Source of the DNA: CAZCAC01 sp964496575
Lineage (GTDB): Bacteria > Planctomycetota > UBA1135 > GCA-002686595
Assembly (NCBI GenBank): GCA_964496575.1
Contig: CAZCAC010000040.1
Location: 1 to 64,000, forward strand
Length of the DNA stretch: 64,000 nt
Direction of reading: 5' to 3'
In this document: positions 1-7,332 of the stretch, piece by piece
Numbering within the stretch: the first letter of the stretch is position 1
Layout: every line of letters begins with the position of its first letter
Position numbers and translations under genes: made by a program
The notes under the pieces: model-generated
What the model was told of the DNA's origin: nothing
The model's database searches: none
The model's input: only the letters and a program-made list of their open reading frames with translations

Positions 1-67
1 GCGGTCTTGCGACAGGACCGTGCCATCCCCGAGTCTGTCGCATAACCGCGGCAAGGTGTGCGACACC
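1..67. repeat. Three copies of a TGCGACA core in two hairpin-capable repeats
   Basis: The heptamer TGCGACA occurs at 8-14, inverted at 36-42 and again at 59-65. The first two copies form the 8-bp inverted pair TGCGACAG (8-15) and CTGTCGCA (35-42). The third lies in a perfect 5-bp hairpin, GGTGT-GCG-ACACC, at 55-67. No gene covers this edge, so the sites could be an operator or a 3' structure for a gene outside the window. The function is unknown. Confidence 0.35.
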
Positions 68-140
68 GTATCGCGCGAGAGTGGCCGGCCCCGCCTCGGC
101 GGGACCGACCACGTACACTTCGTCGGGAACAGGCGCGGGA

Positions 141-2420
141 TCAGTTGTCGTCCGCGGGCTGTTCCGCCGTCTGGTTGGCCTGGGCGGCTCGTTGTCGCTC
201 GACCTTCTCGATGCGGGCCAGGTGCTCGGCGTAGTACTTCTCGCGGAGGCCGGGCTCCTGCAACGTCCACCCCTGCGCCACCGCGGTCGCCTCATTCGGC
301 GTGAAGTCGGGGTTCAGGATGCCGTTCTCGACCAGGATCTGGCGGTAGCTCTCCGGGTACTGGCTGCCGAAGGGCACGCCGCGCTCCTCGGGCCGGAAGC
401 CGTAGTTCTCCTGGATGGGCTCGTGGTCCTCGTAGCCCCGCCGCTCGCCGCTGACGAAGTAGTCGAAGGGGGTGTCGGCGGTGCCTCGCACGACGATCCG
501 GTCCAGGTCCTTGTGCTCGATCCACAGCGAGGCGGGTCCCATCGGCGTCACCTGGACGAGGAGGCGCTCCTCCAGGCTGACCAGGCGGAACTCCTCGGGG
601 ACCTCGATCACGGCCACGCCGCCCGAGAGCTGTGCGCTGCCGCGGAAGAAGGTCACGGCCTCGTTGCCTTCCATGCACACGAAGCGGATCTCCTTGGAGG
701 GATCGGTCGGGTGCGGCTGGAGGAAGGACTTCGACCCGGTGGCGGCGAAGTCGCCGGCCGAGTACACGCCGTAGCCATCGGCGGAGGTGACGTAGCCGTA
801 CACCCCGTAGGTCGTATCGATCGAGTACGTGGCGACTCCGTAGACACCGCGGCCCTCGGGGCCTTGAGCCGAGCCGTTGACGCCACGGCCTCCCGCGTCG
901 TCGTAGTCGAGGTTGACGCCGTTGACCCCCCAGCCGAGGGCGCTGTTCGCTCTACCCCAGACACCGTCGCCGATGCTCGAGGTCGTGGTGGCCTCGCCGT
1001 GCACGCCGATACCGATGTTCTCGTCGGTGGTGCCGTACACGCCTTCGTAGCCGCCACTGATGTACGCCCCGGTGCCGTCCACGCGGGAATTGGTGATCAC
1101 CGCCGTCCCTGAGCCCGAGTCGCTGCTCGCGATCTGCAACGCGCGGTAGTCTCCACCATCGGCCCTGATCGCGGGGATGCCCGTGTTATCGGATCCGTCC
1201 ACGTGCAGCTTGGCGTTCGGAATCCCGGTCCCGCCGAGGCGGGCGCGGCCCGTGTCCCGATCGAGGCGGAAGACGGGGTCGGTGTGGTCCGCATCCCCGG
1301 TGCGGCCGAAGACCTGCAGGGCGTTCTCGCCTCCGTCGTAGAGGAACTTCATGCCGTAGGTGCCATCGTCGTCCTCGGCGAACAGCAGCTCGGAGTCCCG
1401 CCCCGATCCAGTGAATCCGGGAGCGATCATGCCCGACCCGAGGTCGGTCACGCCGACCACGTGCAGGTCCACGATCGGCTCGACGGTGCCGATCCCCACG
1501 TCGCCGGTCGCGCCGTCGACGAAGAGCTCGGTGCTGATCGGGAAGAGCTGTCCGAGGGTCGGGATCGACGAGGCCTCGATGCCGCAGGAGCCGGTCGCCT
1601 GGTCGCGCAGCTCGTCGGCGCAGAAGAGGCCGTGCGGTGCGCCGGTGCGCGGCCCGGTCGGGGTCGTGACGACCCCGATTGCAGTGGCGCCGCTAGAAGA
1701 CCCGCCAGCGGGACTCCCCCCCAGGGGGATGCGGCGCGGGGCACCCGGTCCACCCGGGGCGGCCGGGGCGGGCCCTGGCTGCGGCTCGGCGCCGGGGCTC
1801 GACCCACGACCCGCGACCGACTCTTCGGTCGTTGCGCCGCCGCTCTGCATCGGTGCCGCGAGCGGGGCACCGCCGGCCGGCAGTACCTCGGGAGTGTTCT
1901 CGTCGCGCTCGAAGCCACCGAGGCGGCTTCCCCAGAAGATCGCGTCGGAGCTGGCGTTGTGGAGCAGGAGGTCGGCGGTCCCGTCGCCGTCGAGATCAGT
2001 GAGCTCGGCGCTCTTCCCATCTCCCCGGTCTACGAGGCCGAGTTCCTCGGTCTCGTCGAGGAAGCCGCCGAGCCCGTCGCCGACCAGGGCGACGTTGGCG
2101 TCGGGGGACACGAGGTAGAGATCGAGCTGGCCGTCGCCGTTCAGGTCCCCGGTGAGCACCTGCGCGACGGAAGCGCCGGGGAGGCGCTGGCCGGCGTCCT
2201 GGAATCGACGACCGCCGACGTTCAGGGAGACGGCGAGGGAGCCATCGGCCCGAATGCTCAGGCGATCGAGCTGGCCATCGCCGTTGACGTCGACGACGCG
2301 GATGGTGCGGGGAGATCCCTTTGCGCTGGGATCGACGGGGTTCGCCCGGGAGCCGTCGTTCGCGCTCGAGAGGGTCAAGAGCGTCGTCAGGCCGAGGGCG
2401 TAGGTCGTGACTGTGAGCAT
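141..2420 (-). CDS. Secreted FG-GAP/VCBS-repeat protein with tail-fibre-like repeats
   Basis: A 759-residue exported protein. Residues 1-20 look like a signal peptide. Three calcium-binding loops of the FG-GAP/VCBS type follow (DVNGDGQLD, DLNGDGQLD, DLDGDGTAD), spread over about residues 40-170. Next is a Pro/Gly-rich linker (about 195-250) and a long region with repeated GVYG/GVNG-type motifs resembling head- or tail-fibre repeats (about 440-590). The last 160 residues contain EGNEAVTFFRGSAQL and a region rich in beta strands, a tail I have seen on surface proteins of several phyla. The ATG at 2420 is preceded by AGGAG at a 10-nt spacing. Its likely role is as an extracellular surface or matrix protein; the ligand is unknown. 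It may be monocistronic, because 357 bp separate it from the gene upstream. Confidence 0.8.
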   Translation of the reverse strand: MLTVTTYALGLTTLLTLSSANDGSRANPVDPSAKGSPRTIRVVDVNGDGQLDRLSIRADGSLAVSLNVGGRRFQDAGQRLPGASVAQVLTGDLNGDGQLDLYLVSPDANVALVGDGLGGFLDETEELGLVDRGDGKSAELTDLDGDGTADLLLHNASSDAIFWGSRLGGFERDENTPEVLPAGGAPLAAPMQSGGATTEESVAGRGSSPGAEPQPGPAPAAPGGPGAPRRIPLGGSPAGGSSSGATAIGVVTTPTGPRTGAPHGLFCADELRDQATGSCGIEASSIPTLGQLFPISTELFVDGATGDVGIGTVEPIVDLHVVGVTDLGSGMIAPGFTGSGRDSELLFAEDDDGTYGMKFLYDGGENALQVFGRTGDADHTDPVFRLDRDTGRARLGGTGIPNAKLHVDGSDNTGIPAIRADGGDYRALQIASSDSGSGTAVITNSRVDGTGAYISGGYEGVYGTTDENIGIGVHGEATTTSSIGDGVWGRANSALGWGVNGVNLDYDDAGGRGVNGSAQGPEGRGVYGVATYSIDTTYGVYGYVTSADGYGVYSAGDFAATGSKSFLQPHPTDPSKEIRFVCMEGNEAVTFFRGSAQLSGGVAVIEVPEEFRLVSLEERLLVQVTPMGPASLWIEHKDLDRIVVRGTADTPFDYFVSGERRGYEDHEPIQENYGFRPEERGVPFGSQYPESYRQILVENGILNPDFTPNEATAVAQGWTLQEPGLREKYYAEHLARIEKVERQRAAQANQTAEQPADDN

Positions 2421-2777
2421 CGTGCTGTTTCTCCTCTGCCGCTCGTGGCGGCATCTTCAATTCGGTTTCGATCTCGTTGGCGAGAAAATCGCGAGCACCC
2501 CATCAAGACTCCGTTCGAATTCGTCGGGGACGCCTCACCTTCCAGGCGACTCCGCAGTGGGAGAGGAGACTGGCACGCGGTGCCGGCCCGACGTCTCGGC
2601 GAGTGCGAGGGGACGAGCGTCATGTTCCTCCGGTCCGACCGGGGAAGCCCCGTGAGCCCATGCGCTGGAAAGTGTTGGCCGTCGAACCAGTTTCCGGACA
2701 CGACGGCCCCAGCCCTTCGTACCCCGGAAGGATCTCGCCACGCAGTGCCCGGTTGGCCCGGGCGGGGCAATCCTCTC
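2421..2777. other. Intergenic region upstream of the FG-GAP gene
   Basis: Between the BlaI gene's stop codon and the FG-GAP gene's start. It holds the ribosome binding site of the latter and a locally AT-richer stretch at about 2455-2525 that may contain its promoter. The small open frames here look like high-G+C noise. I see no clear terminator. Confidence 0.5.
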
Positions 2778-3161
2778 TCAATCGCGCCGGTGACTCCGGA
2801 TCAGCTCCTCGATGCGGGCCAGCTCCGCGGGCGAGATCTGCTCGTCGCGGATCAGCTCCATGACCAGCTCCGCGGGGGAACCCTCGAAGAAGCGGCCCAG
2901 GAGCTCCTTGACCGAACGGCGGCGGACGGCAGGGGCTGCGACCGCTGCCCGGTACACGTGGCCGCGTCCGACCCGCCGGCGTCGCGCGAGACGTTTCGCC
3001 TCGAGGCGGCGCAACACCGTCAGGACCGTGCTGTAGGCGAGCTCACGTTTCGCCGACAACTCGTCCAGCACCTGCCTCGGAGTCGACGGGCCGAGTCGCC
3101 AGAGGACGTCGAGGATCGCCAGCTCGAGCTCGCCGGGGGAGCGTTGGGGTTTGGCGGACAC
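2778..3161 (-). CDS. BlaI/MecI/CopY-family transcriptional repressor
   Basis: A 127-residue cytoplasmic winged-helix repressor of the Penicillinase_R family, close to the usual 120-130 residues. The N-terminal part (LELAILDVLWRLGPSTPRQV) and the recognition region (AYSTVLTVLRRLEAKRLARR) are typical. The C-terminal helices that form the dimer and the protease-sensitive segment are present. The start is GTG at 3161. The gene follows the M56 peptidase gene after 2 nt, the same receptor-then-repressor order as mecR1-mecI. Two tandem palindromes ahead of the peptidase gene are its probable operators, so the pair should be self-regulated and induced when the peptidase senses a signal and cleaves or releases the repressor. 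No beta-lactamase gene is adjacent, so the inducer is unknown. Confidence 0.93.
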   Translation of the reverse strand: MSAKPQRSPGELELAILDVLWRLGPSTPRQVLDELSAKRELAYSTVLTVLRRLEAKRLARRRRVGRGHVYRAAVAAPAVRRRSVKELLGRFFEGSPAELVMELIRDEQISPAELARIEELIRSHRRD

Positions 3162-3163
3162 GG

Positions 3164-5434
3164 CTATTCCCTCTCGGGAACGATGCCGATGGTCCGGTCA
3201 CCTACCGCCACGCCGAACTCCCAGCGGTCCCCGAGCGCCCCGACAGCTTCCTCCGGCACCTCGTCGAGAACCACGACGTTGCGCTCGTAGTCGACCGTGA
3301 AGTGCACGCCCTCCTGCAATTCGATCCCGTTGATGACCATGCGCGCCTCTCCCTCGTCGATGGGGCCCGGGAACTGCCAGGCGTCGCTCTTGGGAGGCAG
3401 GCTCCACACCGTCATGAAGGAGCTTTCGTCCTCGAGCCTACGATTCCCCAGCAGCACGATTCGCTGGGTGGACTCGTCGAAGACGAAATCGGTCCCGCGC
3501 TCGAGCCAGGTCTTGTGGCGCCCGCCGGAGGCCTGGATCGAGACCTGCAACCCGCGACTCTGGGTCGGTCTGATCGGCACTCGGACGCGGCGATCCTCCA
3601 TCCTCCAGGTCTGGGTCGGCTTCAGCTTGGTGGCCAGGCCCTCTTGACCGGGGAGGTCGACCGGAAGCCCCTCGAAACGGCGTACCGCATCATCGTTCTC
3701 CCTTCGACTGTTCTTGTTGGAGATGGCGAAGGGCTTGCTCCTGATGGAGAAGGCGACATTCGACCTGGGGGAAGAGAGACCACTTATCTCAATCATGCCC
3801 GTGAGGTAGAAGGGAGTCTTTTCCGTGCAGTCCTCCGCCCGGACAAATGACACCGTGCTGCTTTTCGCGTCGACGACGTAGTCGACGCCGCGCTTCGCCT
3901 CCTCGTTTCGGAGCAGCAAACGCACTGAATCGGGGTCCAGCTTCTCGAAGCTCCAGGACCAGGGAATGGCCCGGGTGCCGTAGGCGTAGACGCGGTTCTG
4001 TTCCAGGTCCACCGCGGAGGCGAGCGTCAAGAGACCCACGGATGGATCGAACGACCAACCTGTTTCGGGGGTGAGGTCGGCGAGACTCGTTCTGGTCTCA
4101 CTCGGTCCCTTCTCACGCGGTATGGCGTACACCTCGGAAACTTCCGATAAGCCCCTGGACAACCGATAGACGTCGGGCTCGCCGGTGGGCGTGAGCCGCG
4201 TACGCTCGAGCCCCGGGATTGCCCACGGCTCGTCGTTTCGGGGCAATGCCGTGAATCCCTCGAGACATCCCCCCGTTGTACTCGTGCTCACGGTGTACGT
4301 TCCATCCGGTCCGACCACCGTCTCCATCTGGGCGTCTTCGTCGATGGTGCGGACCTCCTCCGGCGAATCCCCCGACGTCCCGCAAGCGCCGAGCACCAGG
4401 AAGAGGGCGACGATCCCGAGACCTGCCGTCGTCGTCGCGGCGGCCAGCATGGGGTGGGCGGGCACGTGGTAGCGTTGGTGTGAGAGGACCATTTCGATTC
4501 TCCTGCGCAAGGCAGAGGTTCGGCGTCCGAGGGAGAGGGTCGAGGGGAAGGCGGTCGGTCGGTCGCCGGCCAATCGGCGAGCGAGGGAGCCGAGCTCCTC
4601 GGCGTACGTCTGAGCGTCGCCCAGCTCGCGCACGACGGCGAGGTCCACCGCCCGCTCGCGATCCGCGCGCAGCGCTCGCGCCACAAGGTGCATCAAGGGG
4701 TGGAACCAGAAGAGCGTGCAAGTGACTCCGACCAGCTGATCGATGAGCAGGTCGCGACGGCGGTGGTGCAGGATCTCGTGCGCCAGGCTCGACTCGAGTC
4801 CGGGCCTCCACCGTTCGGTGTCCCGGAGCGGGACGAGCACCACCGGTCGAAGCACGCGAGCCGCGGCCGGCGAGGTGCTCGCCTCTTCGGTCAGGAGACG
4901 CAGGCGGCGCGGTGTGCGGAGTCGGACGACCAGCCGGGCAAAGCGCGCGGCGTATCCGCCGGCTTCGATCGGGCGGGCACGGGCGAGTCGCGCGGCGAGC
5001 TTGCGGCGGCGTCGCCAGAAACCGGCTGCGGCGATGAGAGTGCCGCCGATCCACGCGAACACGCACAGCGTGCTGCTGGAAAGGCCGCCGCCAGTACTCA
5101 CGGTCGGCGGCGCGAGGCGTTGGCTCAACCACTCCCCGGGCCGACTCCACTCCTCGCTCACCGTGGGCAGCTCGGCCAGGAACGACGCGGGAGCGCTCAC
5201 CTCGACAGAGGTTGCCCCGGCCGCGTGAACCGACTCGATCCAGTCCCGGACGTTCAGGCGGAGACTGGCGGCGAGCCACAGGAGCGGCAGGAAGAGCAGG
5301 GCCGCGAGCCAGACTCCGTGCCGCAACGCCGGTGCACGCCGCAGCAACGTGAAGTTGAGGATCGCCGCAGCGGCGAACAGGATCGTCGACCACCAGAGAA
5401 AAGGCCCGAGCGGCTGGATCGAGAGCAAACCCAC
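3164..5434 (-). CDS. BlaR1-like M56-family sensor metallopeptidase with unusual C-terminal domain
   Basis: A 756-residue integral-membrane peptidase. Hydrophobic segments lie at about residues 10-31, 40-58, 121-140 and 328-352. The zinc motif HEILH is at residues 219-223, preceded by a patch typical of M56 enzymes. In BlaR1/MecR1 the C-terminal outer domain is a penicillin-binding fold. Here the roughly 400 outer residues show no SxxK/SxN signature. They carry three loosely repeated modules ending in G-x-D/H-Y/F-x-V/F-D (KRGVDYVVD, ERGTDFVFD, QEGVHFTVD), each like a small beta-sandwich. By family analogy, ligand binding outside should trigger cytoplasmic cleavage of the BlaI-like partner. The start is GTG at 5434, only 7 nt from the nearer operator palindrome, with no clear Shine-Dalgarno sequence. 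Confidence 0.88.
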   Translation of the reverse strand: MGLLSIQPLGPFLWWSTILFAAAAILNFTLLRRAPALRHGVWLAALLFLPLLWLAASLRLNVRDWIESVHAAGATSVEVSAPASFLAELPTVSEEWSRPGEWLSQRLAPPTVSTGGGLSSSTLCVFAWIGGTLIAAAGFWRRRRKLAARLARARPIEAGGYAARFARLVVRLRTPRRLRLLTEEASTSPAAARVLRPVVLVPLRDTERWRPGLESSLAHEILHHRRRDLLIDQLVGVTCTLFWFHPLMHLVARALRADRERAVDLAVVRELGDAQTYAEELGSLARRLAGDRPTAFPSTLSLGRRTSALRRRIEMVLSHQRYHVPAHPMLAAATTTAGLGIVALFLVLGACGTSGDSPEEVRTIDEDAQMETVVGPDGTYTVSTSTTGGCLEGFTALPRNDEPWAIPGLERTRLTPTGEPDVYRLSRGLSEVSEVYAIPREKGPSETRTSLADLTPETGWSFDPSVGLLTLASAVDLEQNRVYAYGTRAIPWSWSFEKLDPDSVRLLLRNEEAKRGVDYVVDAKSSTVSFVRAEDCTEKTPFYLTGMIEISGLSSPRSNVAFSIRSKPFAISNKNSRRENDDAVRRFEGLPVDLPGQEGLATKLKPTQTWRMEDRRVRVPIRPTQSRGLQVSIQASGGRHKTWLERGTDFVFDESTQRIVLLGNRRLEDESSFMTVWSLPPKSDAWQFPGPIDEGEARMVINGIELQEGVHFTVDYERNVVVLDEVPEEAVGALGDRWEFGVAVGDRTIGIVPERE

Positions 5435-5441
5435 GCCCCCG

Positions 5442-5463
5442 ATCTACTACGTGTGTAGCAGTT
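5442..5463. promoter_or_regulatory. BlaI-type operator, promoter-proximal copy
   Basis: Inverted repeat with half-sites ATCTACTAC and GTAGCAGTT around a 4-bp centre (GTGT). It matches the TACTAC/GTAGTA character of BlaI/MecI operators. It ends 7 bp before the GTG of the M56 gene, so bound repressor would block the promoter or the transcript start. Confidence 0.75.
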
Positions 5464-5464
5464 A

Positions 5465-5486
5465 ATCTACTACATTCGTAGCAGAT
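5465..5486. promoter_or_regulatory. BlaI-type operator, promoter-distal copy
   Basis: A second palindrome, ATCTACTAC-ATTC-GTAGCAGAT, begins exactly 23 bp after the first, in the same orientation and about two helical turns away. This copy is nearly perfect (one mismatch per half-site pair). The tandem arrangement suggests cooperative binding of two repressor dimers. It lies about 230 bp upstream of the divergent gene at 5714, so control of that gene is possible but unsupported. Confidence 0.75.
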
Positions 5487-5589
5487 CCGACGGCCTCTTC
5501 CCGATACGGGTCAGGGGACCTGGAGCGGCGAAGGGACTCCGAGCCCGGAGCTCACTCCTCGGTGAGCCGCGCTGACCCGGCCGGTGGCG

Positions 5590-5618
5590 TTGACAGATTC
5601 CGGAGTGGCAAATACCGT
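5590..5618 (+). promoter_or_regulatory. Sigma70-like promoter for the Cys-rich secreted protein
   Basis: A consensus -35 box TTGACA (5590-5595), a 17-bp spacer and a -10 box TACCGT (5613-5618). The predicted transcript starts near 5625, giving a leader of about 90 nt before the ATG at 5714. Confidence 0.6.
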
Positions 5619-5713
5619 CGTACCGGAGCCCGAGTCCACGGCTGGAGGAGGTCCGCTGCACTTCGCGGGGACCAGCCGGCGGAGTCCGGGACGGCGACGA
5701 CGAGGAGCGAACG

Positions 5714-6301
5714 ATGGACCGAAAGGAGTTTCTCCGGAGTGGTGCCTGCGCGTGTGCGCTGCTGTTCCTCAGGAGTGAGGGGGCGGCCCGACAGGATCCC
5801 CCCGATCCGGGGCAGGGCGAGCAGGCAGGGACGAAGGACACCGAAGCCGAAGAGAGGGAGAAGGCGCAACAGAAGTTCGTCACCGACTGGGTCGAGCACC
5901 TGATGGTGACCCTGGACGAGAACCTCGACGAGAAGACCAGGACCCGGATCCTGGAGGCGTGCGGTCGGGGGTGCGCGGATCGTGGTTTCGAGGCGGTGAT
6001 CGAGCGGCACCGGGACGACCTCGACGGCCTGCTGAAGCTGATGAAGCAGCAGTGGGCCGAGGTCGCCGAGTTCGACGAGGACGCCGGGGTCGTTCACCTG
6101 GCGACGGCGCCGCACGACGGCTGCCCCTGCCCGCTGGTCAAGGGGCGAGCGAAGCTGGCCACGCAGACCTACTGCCTGTGCTCGACCGGCTGGATGAAGG
6201 AGGTGTTCGAGGGCGTCACCGGAGCAACCGCCGAGGTCGAGCTGAAGGAGACGCTGCTCCGTGGGGGGAAGCGCTGCGCCTTCGACATCTCGCTGACCTG
6301 A
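5714..6301 (+). CDS. Exported Cys-rich protein resembling DUF6144
   Basis: 195 residues. The N terminus (DRKEFLRSG followed by a hydrophobic stretch) resembles a Tat-type leader with RK in place of RR, so export is likely. The mature part has an acidic helical region and a Cys pattern LEACGRGC, DGCPCPL, YCLCSTGW and KRCAFDI. The final 60 residues (CS-GW, F-x-x-V-T-G, EL, LRGGKRC-F-I) match what I remember of the DUF6144 family and the 4-vinyl-reductase-like fold. The CxxxC and CxC pairs could bind a metal or be redox-active; this is inference. GAGGAG stands 6 nt before the ATG. It converges on the OB-fold lipoprotein gene, with 30 bp between stop codons. The substrate is unknown. Confidence 0.7.
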   Translation: MDRKEFLRSGACACALLFLRSEGAARQDPPDPGQGEQAGTKDTEAEEREKAQQKFVTDWVEHLMVTLDENLDEKTRTRILEACGRGCADRGFEAVIERHRDDLDGLLKLMKQQWAEVAEFDEDAGVVHLATAPHDGCPCPLVKGRAKLATQTYCLCSTGWMKEVFEGVTGATAEVELKETLLRGGKRCAFDISLT

Positions 6302-6331
6302 GCGGGTTCACCGTCAACGGACCGGAGGAGC

Positions 6332-7102
6332 TCACTCCACCGTGACCTCGGCGTTCTCCACGATCAGGTCGTACTTGTAGCCCGCTCCGAAGTCCTTGTC
6401 GGCGACTAGCGTGCCGCGGACCAGCACCACGTCACCCACGGCGACCGTCGCCGAGGTGGTGATGGTGAGGTCGTTCGTCCCCGGCTCGCCGGTGCCGTCC
6501 TGAACGTGCAGCCAGTTCACCCCGAGGATCTGGGCGTTGTACTTGACCACCTGGCCGCGGATCAGGATCTCGGTGTCGACCAGCTCGTCCTTCCTTTGAA
6601 ACACCTCTTCCACGGTCACGCCGCCCTCCGCCCGGTCGACGCCGGTCGCGGGGAGCTCCGGCTCGCTCGCCGGAGTCGTCTCGCCGTGAAACGAGGGGGT
6701 CTCTCCGCCGTGCACCGAAGGGGCCTCCTCGCCGGGGAAGATCGAATCGGCGAAGTAGATCCGGTCGAAGGTCCGGTCGAGGGAAGGTGCGTGGAAGTCG
6801 ATCTGCTCCAGCGCATTGACGATCGTCACCGAATCGCCGACCTCGGCCGGCACGGGTCTGGTCGCGACCCACGCCTTCTCACTCCCCGTATCGATCAGCG
6901 CGTACAGGTAGCCCCCCGACTCCATCGACTCGACGATCTTCCCGGTGATCTCCGTGGTCAGGATCCGGGGCTGGGCCGGGTCGGGCGCGGCCGCGGGCGC
7001 GGTCGGGGCGGCCGGCGGAGGGTCGTCGGACTGGCAGGAGCAGCCGAAGGTCAGGACGGCGGCGGTCAGGGCGAGAATCGAGAGCTTGTCCACGGTGGGC
7101 AT
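6332..7102 (-). CDS. Lipoprotein with OB-fold nucleic-acid-binding-like domains
   Basis: 256 residues. The leader ends in a lipobox-like TFGC, so the mature protein is probably lipid-anchored after Cys21, followed by a Pro/Ala-rich linker. Two similar halves follow: KIVESMESGGYLYALIDTG and, after a second linker, GQVVKYNAQILGVNWLHVQD with NDLTITTSATVAVGDVV and KDFGAGYKYD. The second half has the pattern of periplasmic OB-fold proteins often labelled DNA-binding or cytochrome-associated in Deltaproteobacteria (G-x-V-V-K-x-x-x-x-I-x-G-x-N-W-x-H-x-Q-D-G-T-G). Its role is unclear; ligand binding in the periplasm is likely. It is transcribed away from the BNR-propeller gene starting at 7333. Confidence 0.75.
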   Translation of the reverse strand: MPTVDKLSILALTAAVLTFGCSCQSDDPPPAAPTAPAAAPDPAQPRILTTEITGKIVESMESGGYLYALIDTGSEKAWVATRPVPAEVGDSVTIVNALEQIDFHAPSLDRTFDRIYFADSIFPGEEAPSVHGGETPSFHGETTPASEPELPATGVDRAEGGVTVEEVFQRKDELVDTEILIRGQVVKYNAQILGVNWLHVQDGTGEPGTNDLTITTSATVAVGDVVLVRGTLVADKDFGAGYKYDLIVENAEVTVE

Positions 7103-7318
7103 CGGATCGGTGGCAGAGGAAGAGGGGATCCCCTCCCGGCGGGGCGGAGGGGGTCAGCGAGCCGGGTATTCTAGTCTCGAACGGCTCCTCGGGGAGAGCC
7201 CCCTCCGCCGATCAATCCCGGCCCGGTGCGGGCTGCGGGGAAGGGGGTGTCGGACCGACTCGGAGGCGGGGGAGGGCCCGCCGCCCTCACGATGGAACCG
7301 TGATCACGGGCGATCTGG

Positions 7319-7324
7319 TACGGT
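7319..7324 (+). promoter_or_regulatory. Possible -10 box of a leaderless BNR-propeller transcript
   Basis: TACGGT stands 8 nt before the ATG at 7333, and there is no Shine-Dalgarno sequence. The geometry fits transcription starting at or next to the start codon. No good -35 box is visible, so confidence is modest. Confidence 0.35.
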
Positions 7325-7332
7325 TCCGGCCC

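Noticed and set aside
1203..3290. 695-codon plus-strand open frame spanning the FG-GAP gene and the BlaI gene
   Set aside because: It crosses two real minus-strand genes and the gap between them and has no protein-like features.
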